A DNA stretch of 64,000 bases. Origin: Acetobacter garciniae (lineage in GTDB: Bacteria; Pseudomonadota; Alphaproteobacteria; Acetobacterales; Acetobacteraceae). Position numbers and translations under genes: made by a program. The stretch is from contig NZ_JAFVMH010000005.1 of assembly GCF_017377735.1 (NCBI RefSeq), positions 186,001 through 250,000 of the forward strand, given 5' to 3'. The notes under the pieces were generated by a model. The model worked only from the letters and a program-made list of their open reading frames with translations, was not told where the DNA came from and ran no database searches. Positions 35,422 through 44,206 of the stretch are shown here, one piece after another (the stretch's first letter is position 1; the number at the start of each line of letters is the position of its first letter).

Positions 35422-36693
35422 TTATGCCCGAAGCAGCTGTGGCAGGAGAAGGCGGCTGATCCCCAGCCGCAATGCCGCCAGCAGGAGCCCTTGCAGCGTT
35501 GCGGTCAAAAGCAGCAGCAGCACAAGTTCCGCACCCAGCCCGGATGGTGCCACCGCCCTGATAAGGGACTCCGTTCCGACATTGAAGGCCAGCAGGGCCA
35601 TGCAACTGGCCGGCAGCGCTATGGAGCGATTGCGTTGCGTGGTCTGGCTGAGTGCAGCCAGCGCCACCAGCGGGGCCAGAAGGCAGAGCAGCCCGCGCGA
35701 CAGTCTTTCCCCCAGCAGGCGCACAACCAGCACGGGTGAAGGTTCGTTCGCCTGCGTGGCATGGTGTGCAAGGAGAACAAGCAGTTCGGGCAGTGTCAGT
35801 TCGTTTTCCTGCTCCCAACGGGGGGGAAAGGGCAGGATGTCGTCAAGGGGAATGATCTTGTCGGCCGTGTCCGCGTAAAATGTCATCTGTTCATCGTCGC
35901 GCAGGTTTGGGAAAGTGCCCTGGCCAGGTGTGGATGCGGATACTGCGCCCTCAACGGAGAAGATATGGGATGTCATCTGTGCCACGCTGACACCGAACAG
36001 ATTTTCAGGGGCGGAGCCCGTGGTGCGTACGCTTCCCGACTGAACGACGCGAAAATGCGTGGGGTCGAGTGGTTCGTAGACAAACAGATTCCTGCGTGTC
36101 ATCGGTGCGGTCGATATTGTGGCTGGCGGGTCTTTCTGCGGGCTTTCCTGCGGGATAAAGGCCACGCGGTTCCCCACGAAAACAAGCTGGCTCTGGCCTG
36201 TTGCAGTGATGAGGTTGCGATAGGCGGCATCGAACAGCACGGCACGCTGCGCATAAAGTGCGAGCGGATTGACCACGCCGGAGGCTGCGAGCGACAGCAG
36301 CAGGGCAGCCACCGCCAGGACAATGGGCGGAAGAATAAAGGACCGGGGTGCCAGCCCGCAGGCGCTCAGCACCAGGAGTTCGCGATTTTCGCGCATGGTC
36401 AGCGCCGTGCGGTAGACGGCCACGATCATGGCCAAAGGCAGCGCGAAATCCAGGATCTGCGGGCCGGTCAGCAGGAAGATAAGGCCCGCATCGAACAGGT
36501 TGGCGTGATGGCTGATGACATCGCGGAAAATCATGGGGAAGCGTTCGGCCAGGAAAATCGCTTCCACCAGAAGCAGCGTGGCCCCGGCCTGCCACAGGAC
36601 CGAGCGCATGAACTGGCGAACGCATAACTGCCTCAACCAGCCATGCGGCGTCGCAGGAAGGGATGGGGGCGGGCCGTTGGGGACAGACGCCAT
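35422..36693 (-). CDS. lptF: LptF-type LPS export permease
   Basis: Partner permease of LptG, 423 residues, with the same six-helix plus periplasmic-domain layout. Conserved LptF/YjgP features include FAERFPMI-like helix 1 end, PLAMIVAVYRTALTMRENRELLVLSACGLAPRSF (coupling helix to LptB) and the NPLALYAQRA segment. ATG 36693 overlaps the lptB stop by one base (TGATG); a GTG one codon upstream is also possible. It pulls lipid from the outer leaflet of the inner membrane toward the Lpt bridge. Confidence 0.78.
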   Translation of the reverse strand: MASVPNGPPPSLPATPHGWLRQLCVRQFMRSVLWQAGATLLLVEAIFLAERFPMIFRDVISHHANLFDAGLIFLLTGPQILDFALPLAMIVAVYRTALTMRENRELLVLSACGLAPRSFILPPIVLAVAALLLSLAASGVVNPLALYAQRAVLFDAAYRNLITATGQSQLVFVGNRVAFIPQESPQKDPPATISTAPMTRRNLFVYEPLDPTHFRVVQSGSVRTTGSAPENLFGVSVAQMTSHIFSVEGAVSASTPGQGTFPNLRDDEQMTFYADTADKIIPLDDILPFPPRWEQENELTLPELLVLLAHHATQANEPSPVLVVRLLGERLSRGLLCLLAPLVALAALSQTTQRNRSIALPASCMALLAFNVGTESLIRAVAPSGLGAELVLLLLLTATLQGLLLAALRLGISRLLLPQLLRA

Positions 36694-37409
36694 CACAGCA
36701 CCACCCTGCCGCCCAGATAAGCCTGCTGCACATCGGGGTTATCGACCAGATCCTCCGGCGTGCCCTGTGCCAGAACGCTGCCCGCTTCCACCACATAGGC
36801 GCGGTCGACCAGGCGCAGCAGATCAACAGCACTATGGTCGGTAATGAGAACGGACATGCCCCTGTCCGCCAGGTCGCGCAGCAATGCCGCCACGGTGCCG
36901 ATATTGCGTGGATCGACCCCGGCAAATGGTTCGTCGAACAGGGCAATGACAGGTGCGCAGGCAACGCAGACGGCAATTTCGCACCGGCGCCTTTGCCCGC
37001 CCGACAGCGTGCCGATGCGGTTGTGGCATACGTCGGTCAGTTCGAAATCAGCCAGCAGGGACGCGATATGGCGTTGTCTTTCCGACCTGCCTGCCATGCG
37101 CGTTTCCAGAACCATGCCCAGCGCATCCGCCACACTGAGCGAACGCGGCAGGAAGGAGCCCTGGGGCAGATAGGCCAGCCCGTGGCGCGCCCTGTGGTGG
37201 AACGGCATGGATGTGGCGTCGATCCCGTTGAGGAAAATCTGCCCGGAATCAGGTGCCATGATGCCGGTCAGCATCTTGAACGTCGTGGATTTTCCCGCGC
37301 CATTGGGGCCAAGCAGGCCCACGATTTCACCTTCTCCCACATGCAGGCTTATATTTTCGACAATCCGCATGCCGTCGAAGGATTTGACAAGATTGCGGGC
37401 CGTGAGCAT
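36693..37409 (-). CDS. lptB: LptB-like ABC transporter ATPase
   Basis: Cytoplasmic ATPase of 238 residues. Walker A GPNGAGKST, Q-loop YLPQGS, signature LSGGQRRRCEIA, Walker B VIALFDEPFAGVDP, and H-loop DHSAVDLL are all present. DEPFAGVDP is the LptB hallmark. Compared with typical LptB (LSGGERRRVEIA, YLPQE) several signature positions differ, so this may be a paralogue specialised for its own LptF/LptG. It follows the GT4 gene by 6 bp and overlaps lptF. Confidence 0.8.
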   Translation of the reverse strand: MLTARNLVKSFDGMRIVENISLHVGEGEIVGLLGPNGAGKSTTFKMLTGIMAPDSGQIFLNGIDATSMPFHHRARHGLAYLPQGSFLPRSLSVADALGMVLETRMAGRSERQRHIASLLADFELTDVCHNRIGTLSGGQRRRCEIAVCVACAPVIALFDEPFAGVDPRNIGTVAALLRDLADRGMSVLITDHSAVDLLRLVDRAYVVEAGSVLAQGTPEDLVDNPDVQQAYLGGRVVL

Positions 37410-37415
37410 GGGCGT

Positions 37416-38570
37416 TCAGCCTCGCCCCGCGGCCCTGCTGCCGCTTAACGCGGCATAGGCGGCAGCGTAGGCCGTGCACATGGCAGCGATCCCGCATTCC
37501 TGTTCGATAAAGGCACGGGCTTGCAGGCCCAGCGTATGGACCGGGGCTGCACGGGCCTGCCGCATGGCGGCAACCAGCCCTTCCAGCCGTTGCTCGGGCA
37601 CCAGCCAGCCGGTTTGGCCGTCACGCACGATTTCAGGAATTCCCCCGCCCGAGAACGCAATGACAGGGCGCGCGGATGCCATGGCTTCAAGCACCGACAG
37701 GCCAAGCGGTTCATCGCGCGAGGTATTGAGGCTGACATGGCTGGCGGCATAGGCATCGCCGGGGTCCGAGGTGTAGCCCGTAAAACGAATGCGATGTGAA
37801 ACACCAAGCGTGATCGCCAGCGCTTCCAGTTTTTTGCGCAGGCTGCCGTCGCCTGCGATGATAAGACGGCAGTCGGGAAGCTGCGCAAGGGCCCGAACGG
37901 CAAGATCGGGCTGTTTCCAGGCTTCCAGTCGGCAGACAAGGCTGAACGTGAACGGAGTATCCGCCGGAAACGCGCGCGGGCCAAAGCGTTTTTCATCCAC
38001 CCCATTGCGGATAACCCGCAGCCTCGGTGCCATCTCGGGCGCATGGGCCGACACGAAGTCGCGCACATAGTTGCTGACGCAGATAATGCTGTCCGTTCGG
38101 CGCAGGGCCCGGCGGCGACCCAGCGCGCAGCTTGGGTCGGTGTAGTGGTGCACGCCATGTTCCGTCCGCAGCACCGGCAAACCAAGCCGCTGCGCCGCCC
38201 GCACACCCAGGATATGGGAGGCATAGGTATGCACATGGACCAGATCGGCCTGTTCCGTCCTTAGAACGTTCTCAAGCCAGCGGACATCCCGCGGGCCGAA
38301 GGCGCGCCACAGATAGGCCAGCGGATGCAGATGGATCGGCCCGCGGTCGGCAACGCGCACCCCGGCCCCCATGATCAGCGCGCGCAGCTTTGGATTGGGC
38401 GTCATGAGGGCAATGCTGTGTCGTGCGCCGCTGAGCACGGGGCGTGTCGTAAGATCCAGCAAAAGGCGCTCCGCCCCGCCGATATCCCCCGCAACCACGA
38501 CATGCACGACATTGGGCGGGCGAACCGCCGCGACCTGGCCTGGCATTTCGGGCAACTTATTGCGGGCCAT
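37416..38570 (-). CDS. GT4-family glycosyltransferase in the lpt operon
   Basis: GT-B enzyme of 384 residues with VHVVVAGDIGGAERLLLDL (acceptor loop with the GGAE-type motif), RTEHGVHHYTDPSC, SLVCRLEAWKQPDLAVRAL and the donor motif SRDEPLGLSVLEAMASARPVIA (E-x7-E). It starts inside the end of the preceding GT4 gene and ends 6 bp before lptB, so sugar transfer and lipid export appear to be co-produced. A GTG three codons upstream is an alternative start. Confidence 0.82.
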   Translation of the reverse strand: MARNKLPEMPGQVAAVRPPNVVHVVVAGDIGGAERLLLDLTTRPVLSGARHSIALMTPNPKLRALIMGAGVRVADRGPIHLHPLAYLWRAFGPRDVRWLENVLRTEQADLVHVHTYASHILGVRAAQRLGLPVLRTEHGVHHYTDPSCALGRRRALRRTDSIICVSNYVRDFVSAHAPEMAPRLRVIRNGVDEKRFGPRAFPADTPFTFSLVCRLEAWKQPDLAVRALAQLPDCRLIIAGDGSLRKKLEALAITLGVSHRIRFTGYTSDPGDAYAASHVSLNTSRDEPLGLSVLEAMASARPVIAFSGGGIPEIVRDGQTGWLVPEQRLEGLVAAMRQARAAPVHTLGLQARAFIEQECGIAAMCTAYAAAYAALSGSRAAGRG

Positions 38571-39861
38571 GCTGTTCACGGGCGTCGTGGGCTACCAGGC
38601 GCAGCAACTGGGCCTGAAGCAGGCTGGCATGGCGTCGGGCTTCGAACTCTTCCATCACCCGGCGGCGGGCGGCCTGTCCGTGGCGTTGCCGCAGGTCAGG
38701 GTCGTGGAAATAATCCAGGCAGGCCTGGGCCATGCCGCCAATATCCGGCGGGTGGCCCGGCAGCAGCCGACCCTGTTCATGGTCGCGGACCATTTCGCCA
38801 ATACCACCGACATCGAAGGCGATCACGGGCTTGTTCAGGGCCATGGCTTCCATGACCGCGCGGGGCAGGGGGTCGGGGTAGATACTGGGGATGAGTGCGA
38901 CATCGAATTCTGCCACATAAGGGGCGACCTCCGCCCGGAATCCTATGAAATGAACGGCGTCGTCCACGCCCAGTTCGCGCGCCAGGGCACGGCATTGGGC
39001 TAGATGGTCCTCTGGCATGTCTTCGGGCGTATCGCCCAGCACCACAAAATGACAGCGCGGGCGTTGGGCAGTATCCAGCTGGTCGAGCATGAGACGGGCC
39101 GCGCGGATCAGTTCGATAAACCCCTTGTGGCGCACGATCCGGCCATGGGCCCCGAAAATGACGCTGTCATCTCCAAGGCCCAGTTCGGCGCGCAGGCAGG
39201 GCGTGCGGGCCGTTGCGTCAAAGGCTTGCAGGTCGAGCGCGTCGTGGCAGATCTGCACCTTTTGCGGGCAGGAGGAAAACTGGCCTGACACCGCGCGCGA
39301 CACACACAGAATGGCCCGAACACGGGAGCCGGCGGCAAGAGCGCGGTGCAAAGGCCGAATGACGGACGGCACGCAGGGGTAAAAGACATGCCATATCGCG
39401 GGCACCCGCGTGGCGGCAGCGACAATGCCCCCGATCAGGGTGGCTACGGTGCCGTTGCAAAAGATCAGATCATAGCGTTCAGCACGGACATGGCGCGCAA
39501 GGCGTGCCAGCCCCGTTGCCGCGCGCACGATATTGACCACGCCACGCCAGAGGCGAAGCGGGGCAGGGGCTGTAAAGTCGCGCCGGGCCATGCTTCTGGA
39601 CCAGGGCTGCAAAAGATTTTCGATCAGTGCCGGTTCGATAATCACCCGCTCGGCGGCGCGATGCCTGCGCACTTCCCGGCTGACCACATCCTCACGCGGC
39701 AGCAGGACAGTGCGGTGGATCTTGGCGGGGTCGAGAAATTTCAGCAGGCAGACAAGCGTATGGCCGGGCCCGCCATTTCTGGCCGTGTCGTTGATGAAGA
39801 GAATTCTGGTGTGCGAGAAAGGCGCCGTGTCTGTCCGGGTGCTGGCCTGGGGGTGGGTCAT
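38557..39861 (-). CDS. GT4-family glycosyltransferase, first gene of the lpt operon
   Basis: GT-B enzyme of 434 residues. The N-terminal acceptor domain contains FINDTARNGGPGHTLVCLLKFLD; the donor domain has GAHGRIVRHKGFIELIRAA. The usual first Glu of the E-x7-E motif is Asp here (YPDPLPRAVMEAMALNKPVIA), a variant seen in some GT4 proteins. It is the promoter-proximal gene of a five-gene minus-strand operon ending in lptG. Acceptor and sugar are unknown; LPS-core or other glycolipid synthesis is likely from context. Confidence 0.8.
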   Translation of the reverse strand: MTHPQASTRTDTAPFSHTRILFINDTARNGGPGHTLVCLLKFLDPAKIHRTVLLPREDVVSREVRRHRAAERVIIEPALIENLLQPWSRSMARRDFTAPAPLRLWRGVVNIVRAATGLARLARHVRAERYDLIFCNGTVATLIGGIVAAATRVPAIWHVFYPCVPSVIRPLHRALAAGSRVRAILCVSRAVSGQFSSCPQKVQICHDALDLQAFDATARTPCLRAELGLGDDSVIFGAHGRIVRHKGFIELIRAARLMLDQLDTAQRPRCHFVVLGDTPEDMPEDHLAQCRALARELGVDDAVHFIGFRAEVAPYVAEFDVALIPSIYPDPLPRAVMEAMALNKPVIAFDVGGIGEMVRDHEQGRLLPGHPPDIGGMAQACLDYFHDPDLRQRHGQAARRRVMEEFEARRHASLLQAQLLRLVAHDAREQHGPQ

Positions 39862-40526
39862 CGGCAGGGATCAGCCCGGCATTGGGCCAGGTTGTCCAGG
39901 GCAGGGTGATGGGACCAGCCGGGTTTCAGATGGGGCAAGGATGTTTCCGCCTGCGATCTTGGTCAATGGGTGACGGGCCATGGGCAGTAAAGATGTGCGA
40001 CGCCCATTTTTAAGGGCGGAGCAGGGGGTGTGGCAATGGGTGCGGGATTTCCTCCGGGGCCGATAAAGAACGCTGTGGGCAGATAATAATTTCCCGCTCC
40101 CATGCGCGCTTTTTGGGCGGAATAGCGCAGTTTACAAAGGGTTTGCGCGTTCATGGGCAAGGCAAGGGTGCCCATTGCGGCTGGCAAAAGGTTGCCTCGC
40201 CCCACATTCTGTCATCAAAAATTCTTCTTATTGCAGACGCTCGGCAAATGGCTTCGCCCCGGCACCCTGATGAAGCCGTCCCTGCTGTAACATGCGCGCG
40301 TGGATGGTGCGCAGCGGCCAAGCGGGCTGACAGGTGTGCATTATCGGCCCGCGGGTTGCGCCATGCCTTGCCCCTGGGCGCACAAGGGCGGCCTGTCACG
40401 TCGTGGGCTGCGCTTTATCCCTGCGCCTGTAGCCAGGCGGCGAGGTGAGTATGCTTCAAAGAATACTGCCAACCCGACAGGCGCCAGCGTTTTTAACGGG
40501 CGAGACAGCCTGAAACGGGTGCTGGA
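39862..40526. other. 665-bp region without a recognisable gene
   Basis: Lies upstream of the GT4-lpt operon and downstream of the alpha-E gene. Short frames exist (for example 39963-40205, minus) but none has a good ribosome site or recognisable content. No tRNA, repeat or strong hairpin was found. It should hold the promoter of the GT4-lpt operon. Confidence 0.45.
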
Positions 40527-41534
40527 TTATTCCTGCCTTTGAAGCTGCGCCCCATGGGCCCCCACAGGTGGCTGCGGCCAGAAGGTGGTGGCGATGGCGG
40601 CCTGGATCTGGGTAAGCTGGCGCTGTATCCAGTTCATGTAGTCATGCAGCCCGCGACTGATGATGTCCTCGGCGGTCTGGTCGCTCAGGGTTGCGCGCAG
40701 TTCGTCCAGGCATTCCTGAAGGGGCGCGCACAGGTCGCGCAGCCCTGCGTGATTGGCCAGAAATGTCAGTGTCTCGTCAACCAGGCGGAGATTGCCCGCA
40801 AGGGAGCGCGGAAAGCTCTCGTTTTTAAGAAGAAAGCCGACGATATTGGATGGTGTCACGGCAACCGGCCGCAGACGCCTGAACGCATGGTAGGCTGCCG
40901 CCGATCGCAGCACGGACGTCCATTGCGTGATGTCGATTTCCGAGCCGGGGCGTTCTTCACGCGGCAGCAGCATATGGTAGCGGATATCGACCAGGCGGGT
41001 AATCTGGTCGCACCGTTCCAGGTGCTTGCCCAGACGGTAAAAAAGCCATGCCTGATCGTGGTAGAGCGTGCCTTCGGCAATGCCGTAATGGGTCTGGCAT
41101 TCCTGGCGGATATGCGTGCACACGGCCGAAAGGTTGTTCAGCTTCGCGCGGCCCGCATCCAGGTCGAGCAGCCAGCGGGTAAAGACATTCAGGTGCGTCC
41201 ACATTTCAGTGGAGACAAGCGGGCGCACGGCCCGGGCATTATCGCGAATGGCCACGGCCATGGACACGATGGAACCGGGGTTGGCATGCTCGGTAATGTA
41301 GAAGGAAACCGCATCAGCCGGGTCGTTGGCCGGATGGAGCTGGGTGAAAAGCTCCTCGTCCGAATTGATGCTGATAATGGAATCCCACGCTGTCTGGCCT
41401 TCGCCGTCGCGCACGAAGGTTTCCGTCACTTCCAGCAGGCGGGCGAGGTTTTCCATCCGCTCCATGTAGCGTGCCAGCCACATGATGCATTCGGCGTAAC
41501 GGGAAAGCAGGGAATTGAATGTAAAATCCGTCAT
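40527..41534 (-). CDS. Alpha-E domain protein (COG2307/DUF403)
   Basis: All-helical protein of 335 residues with the family opening LLSRYAECIMWLARYMERMENLARLLEV. Conserved Arg/Glu/His positions recur later (FYRLGKHLERCDQITRLVDIRYH). Alpha-E proteins are found with COG2308-type ATP-grasp enzymes and transglutaminases in many bacteria, and the three are thought to make or modify a peptide. The biochemical role of this protein is unknown. Its first 4 bp overlap the stop of the ATP-grasp gene, so the two are translated together. Confidence 0.87.
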   Translation of the reverse strand: MTDFTFNSLLSRYAECIMWLARYMERMENLARLLEVTETFVRDGEGQTAWDSIISINSDEELFTQLHPANDPADAVSFYITEHANPGSIVSMAVAIRDNARAVRPLVSTEMWTHLNVFTRWLLDLDAGRAKLNNLSAVCTHIRQECQTHYGIAEGTLYHDQAWLFYRLGKHLERCDQITRLVDIRYHMLLPREERPGSEIDITQWTSVLRSAAAYHAFRRLRPVAVTPSNIVGFLLKNESFPRSLAGNLRLVDETLTFLANHAGLRDLCAPLQECLDELRATLSDQTAEDIISRGLHDYMNWIQRQLTQIQAAIATTFWPQPPVGAHGAQLQRQE

Positions 41535-43009
41535 GATGCCATGACCCAGGTATCCTTGGAGCCACCCCCCTGGGAGGAATTGACAACCAGGGAGCCCTTG
41601 CGCAACGCCACGCGCGACAGCCCCCCGGGCAGCACCCAGACCGCACGCCCGGTCAGGGCGAAGGGGCGCAGGTCCACATGCCGGGCTTCGACCCCATCAG
41701 GGCACAGGGTCGGGGTTACCGACAGGCCGATGACCGGCTGGCTGATGTAGTTTGCAGGGTTTTCGAGCAGCTTGTGCCGGAAATCCTCAAGCTCCGCCGC
41801 CGTGGCGTGCGGGCCGATGATCAGCCCGTACCCACCGGATTCCCCCACGGGTTTGACAACCAGCTTGTCCAGGTTGGCCAGCGTGTAGGCCAGGCCTTCG
41901 GGTTCGGCGCAGATATGGGTGTCAACGCTTTCCAGAATGGGGTCTTCGCCCAGATAGTAGCGGATAATGCGCGGCATATACGCGTAAACGGCCTTGTCGT
42001 CGGCAACCCCCGTGCCCAGCGCGTTCGCCAGTGTCACGTTCCCACGCCGATACGCCTCGATCAGGCCGGGCACGCCCAGCAGGCTGTCGGGGTTGAATAC
42101 GAGCGGATCCAGGAATTCATCATTCAGGCGACGGTAGATGGCATGCACGGGCCGGGGCCCGGTGACCGTGCGCATGAACACCCGGTGGTTGTCCACAAAC
42201 AGGTCCTTGCCCTCCACCAGGGGCACGCCCATCTCGCGTGAGAGAAAAACATGCTCGAAATAGGCGGAATTATAAATGCCGGGCGAGAGCAGGACCACTT
42301 GCGGGTCCACAACGCCTTCGGGGGCGACCTCGCATAAGGTCTGGTGCAGGCGGGGGCCGTATTCCTCTACCGAGCGGATGGGCAGGCCGGATGCCAGGTC
42401 GGGCATGAGCCGGAGCATCATATGCCGGTTTTCAATGACATAGGACACGCCCGAAGGGGTGCGGGCATTGTCTTCAAGGATAAGAAAGCGCCCGTCGCGG
42501 TCGCGGATCAGGTCGGTGCCGCTGACATGCACGTAAACGCCGCCGGGCACTTTCAGGCCGATCATGGCAGCGCAGTAATTGGGGTTGTTCAGCACCAGTT
42601 CTGCGGGAATGATCCCGTCACGCAGGACTTTGCGGTCATGGTAGATGTCGTGCAAAAACAGGTTCAGCGCGGCGATCCGCTGCTGCACGCCGCGTTCGAT
42701 ATGGTCCCATTCCTGCGCGGTGATTACACGCGGAATGGCGTCGAATGGCAGGATACGATCGATCGCCTCGCGGTTGGAATAGACGGTGAAGGTAATGCCC
42801 ATGCGGTAAAGCTGCGCTTCGGCGGCGGTGGTGCGGCGGCGCAGTTCTTCAAGGTCGAGCGATGCCAGCCGGTTGCGCACGGATTGCACGGCCGCGGGCA
42901 CAGGCCCTTGCCGGTTCATCAGTTCGCAAAAGAAATCAGGAATCCGGTAGTTGTCCAGCAGGCCGGAAAACTGTGTCGAAGAGGGAGCATGCAGCGTGGC
43001 ATCACTCAT
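41531..43009 (-). CDS. Circularly permuted type 2 ATP-grasp ligase (COG2308, DUF404/DUF407)
   Basis: Predicted ATP-dependent carboxylate-amine (peptide) ligase of 492 residues. Conserved blocks are GIYVHVSGTD-like GVYVHVSGTDLIRDRDGRFLILEDNARTPSG, SYVIENRHMMLRLMPDL, the VVLLSPGIYNSAYFEHVFLSREMGVPLVEG stretch (split by a turn), DLFVDNHRVFMRT, YRRLNDEFLDP, NALGTGVADDKAVYAYMP and VVKPVGESGGYGL. ATG 43009 has GGAGG 6 bp upstream. It heads a two-gene operon with the alpha-E protein and is divergent from the transglutaminase and metallopeptidase genes. Substrate and product are unknown. Confidence 0.88.
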   Translation of the reverse strand: MSDATLHAPSSTQFSGLLDNYRIPDFFCELMNRQGPVPAAVQSVRNRLASLDLEELRRRTTAAEAQLYRMGITFTVYSNREAIDRILPFDAIPRVITAQEWDHIERGVQQRIAALNLFLHDIYHDRKVLRDGIIPAELVLNNPNYCAAMIGLKVPGGVYVHVSGTDLIRDRDGRFLILEDNARTPSGVSYVIENRHMMLRLMPDLASGLPIRSVEEYGPRLHQTLCEVAPEGVVDPQVVLLSPGIYNSAYFEHVFLSREMGVPLVEGKDLFVDNHRVFMRTVTGPRPVHAIYRRLNDEFLDPLVFNPDSLLGVPGLIEAYRRGNVTLANALGTGVADDKAVYAYMPRIIRYYLGEDPILESVDTHICAEPEGLAYTLANLDKLVVKPVGESGGYGLIIGPHATAAELEDFRHKLLENPANYISQPVIGLSVTPTLCPDGVEARHVDLRPFALTGRAVWVLPGGLSRVALRKGSLVVNSSQGGGSKDTWVMAS

Positions 43010-43282
43010 ATTGGGCCTCCCTTCTGAGCAGTCCGGCTGATAAGGCAGCGGGAAACCGCGCCGGCCAGATTGTTGCGTTGGTGTATTAACGGGAGCAGGA
43101 ATTCCGCTCTTTGCCAAGAGGAAAAAAATCAAAGACTTTTTTGCAGTTCCATGACATGGGGACGCTTGCATGCGGGCCTGATGCTGATATGGTTTTTCGC
43201 CAGAACTGTGCCAGCGGGCAGGCTATCGGGTCAGGGTGTGATGGGCTCGGCATAAAAGGCGAAAGGGCAGGGCCGTTTTTTG

Positions 43283-44128
43283 ATGAGTTCGCACATTACG
43301 CTGGTCCACCGAACCTGCTACGAATATGACAGGCCCGTTTCCATGGGGCCGCAGATCATCCGCCTCCGGCCCATGCCTGACAGCAGAACGCCTGTGCTGT
43401 CCTACATGCTCAAGATCGAACCGCGTGGTTGCAATCTCGGCTGGCAACTCGACCAGCACGGGAATGAAACCGCCTGTGTCAGCTTTGGCGGGCAGGTCAC
43501 GCATTTCGATATCGAGGTCAGCCTGGTGGCCGATATCGCCCCCTATGATCCGCTGGCGAACCTGATGGACAATGCCGAAGGGACAGGCGATGCCGGGGTT
43601 GACTGCGCATATTCCCGCCAACTGCCCCTGGGGGCGGATGCGCTGGCTTTTCTCCGCGAATGGCAGGATGGCACGCCCACGGATGCGGTGCCCCGGCTGA
43701 TCTCGCTCAACAAGGCCATTACCGCGCGCGTGCGCTACGAACGGCGGATGGAGCCGGGTGTGCTGTCCGCGCAGGACATCCTGCGCCATGGCTGCGGGTC
43801 CTGCCGCGACAGCGCCTGGTTCCTGGTCGCACTGGCGCGGCATATGGGCTATCGCGCCCGTTTCGTGTCCGGCTACCTGGTCCAGAGTGCACGCACGGCG
43901 GGGGAGGAGGAAGTCCTGACGGGTGACCTGCACGCCTGGGCGCAGGTGTGCCTGCCCGGCAAGGGCTGGATCGGGTTCGATACGACATCGGGCATGCTGG
44001 CGGGGGAAGGGCATATTCCCCTGGCTGCGGCGGCGACACCAGAAGATGCGGCACCCGTTTCAGGCCTGCTGGACCGGTGCGAGGCGCGTTTCAATGTCTC
44101 CATGCAGGTGCAGCGCCTGTACGCCTGA
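43283..44128 (+). CDS. Transglutaminase-like cysteine protease family protein
   Basis: Protein of 281 residues: an N-terminal beta-sandwich (bacterial transglutaminase-like N region, HRTCYEYDRPVSMGPQIIRLRP) followed by a papain-like catalytic domain. Predicted catalytic triad: Cys174 (GSCRDSAW), His217 (DLHAWAQV) and Asp233 (GFDTTSG). Such enzymes cleave or form amide bonds. A TTG one codon upstream is possible, but ATG 43283 is better placed after AAGGGCAGGG. It is divergent from the ATP-grasp gene and 78 bp before the metallopeptidase gene, all one functional group. Confidence 0.87.
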   Translation: MSSHITLVHRTCYEYDRPVSMGPQIIRLRPMPDSRTPVLSYMLKIEPRGCNLGWQLDQHGNETACVSFGGQVTHFDIEVSLVADIAPYDPLANLMDNAEGTGDAGVDCAYSRQLPLGADALAFLREWQDGTPTDAVPRLISLNKAITARVRYERRMEPGVLSAQDILRHGCGSCRDSAWFLVALARHMGYRARFVSGYLVQSARTAGEEEVLTGDLHAWAQVCLPGKGWIGFDTTSGMLAGEGHIPLAAAATPEDAAPVSGLLDRCEARFNVSMQVQRLYA

Positions 44129-44206
44129 GGGGCGGGACAGGCAGGAAAATACGCACGGCTTGGCCGGGGTTGCGCGGTCAGGGGTTGCAAGAAGGGCAAT
44201 GACATC

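Noticed and set aside
39963..40205. 80-codon minus-strand frame in the 665-bp gap
   Set aside because: Poor ribosome site, no recognisable content, and a Pro/Ala-rich composition typical of non-coding GC-rich DNA.
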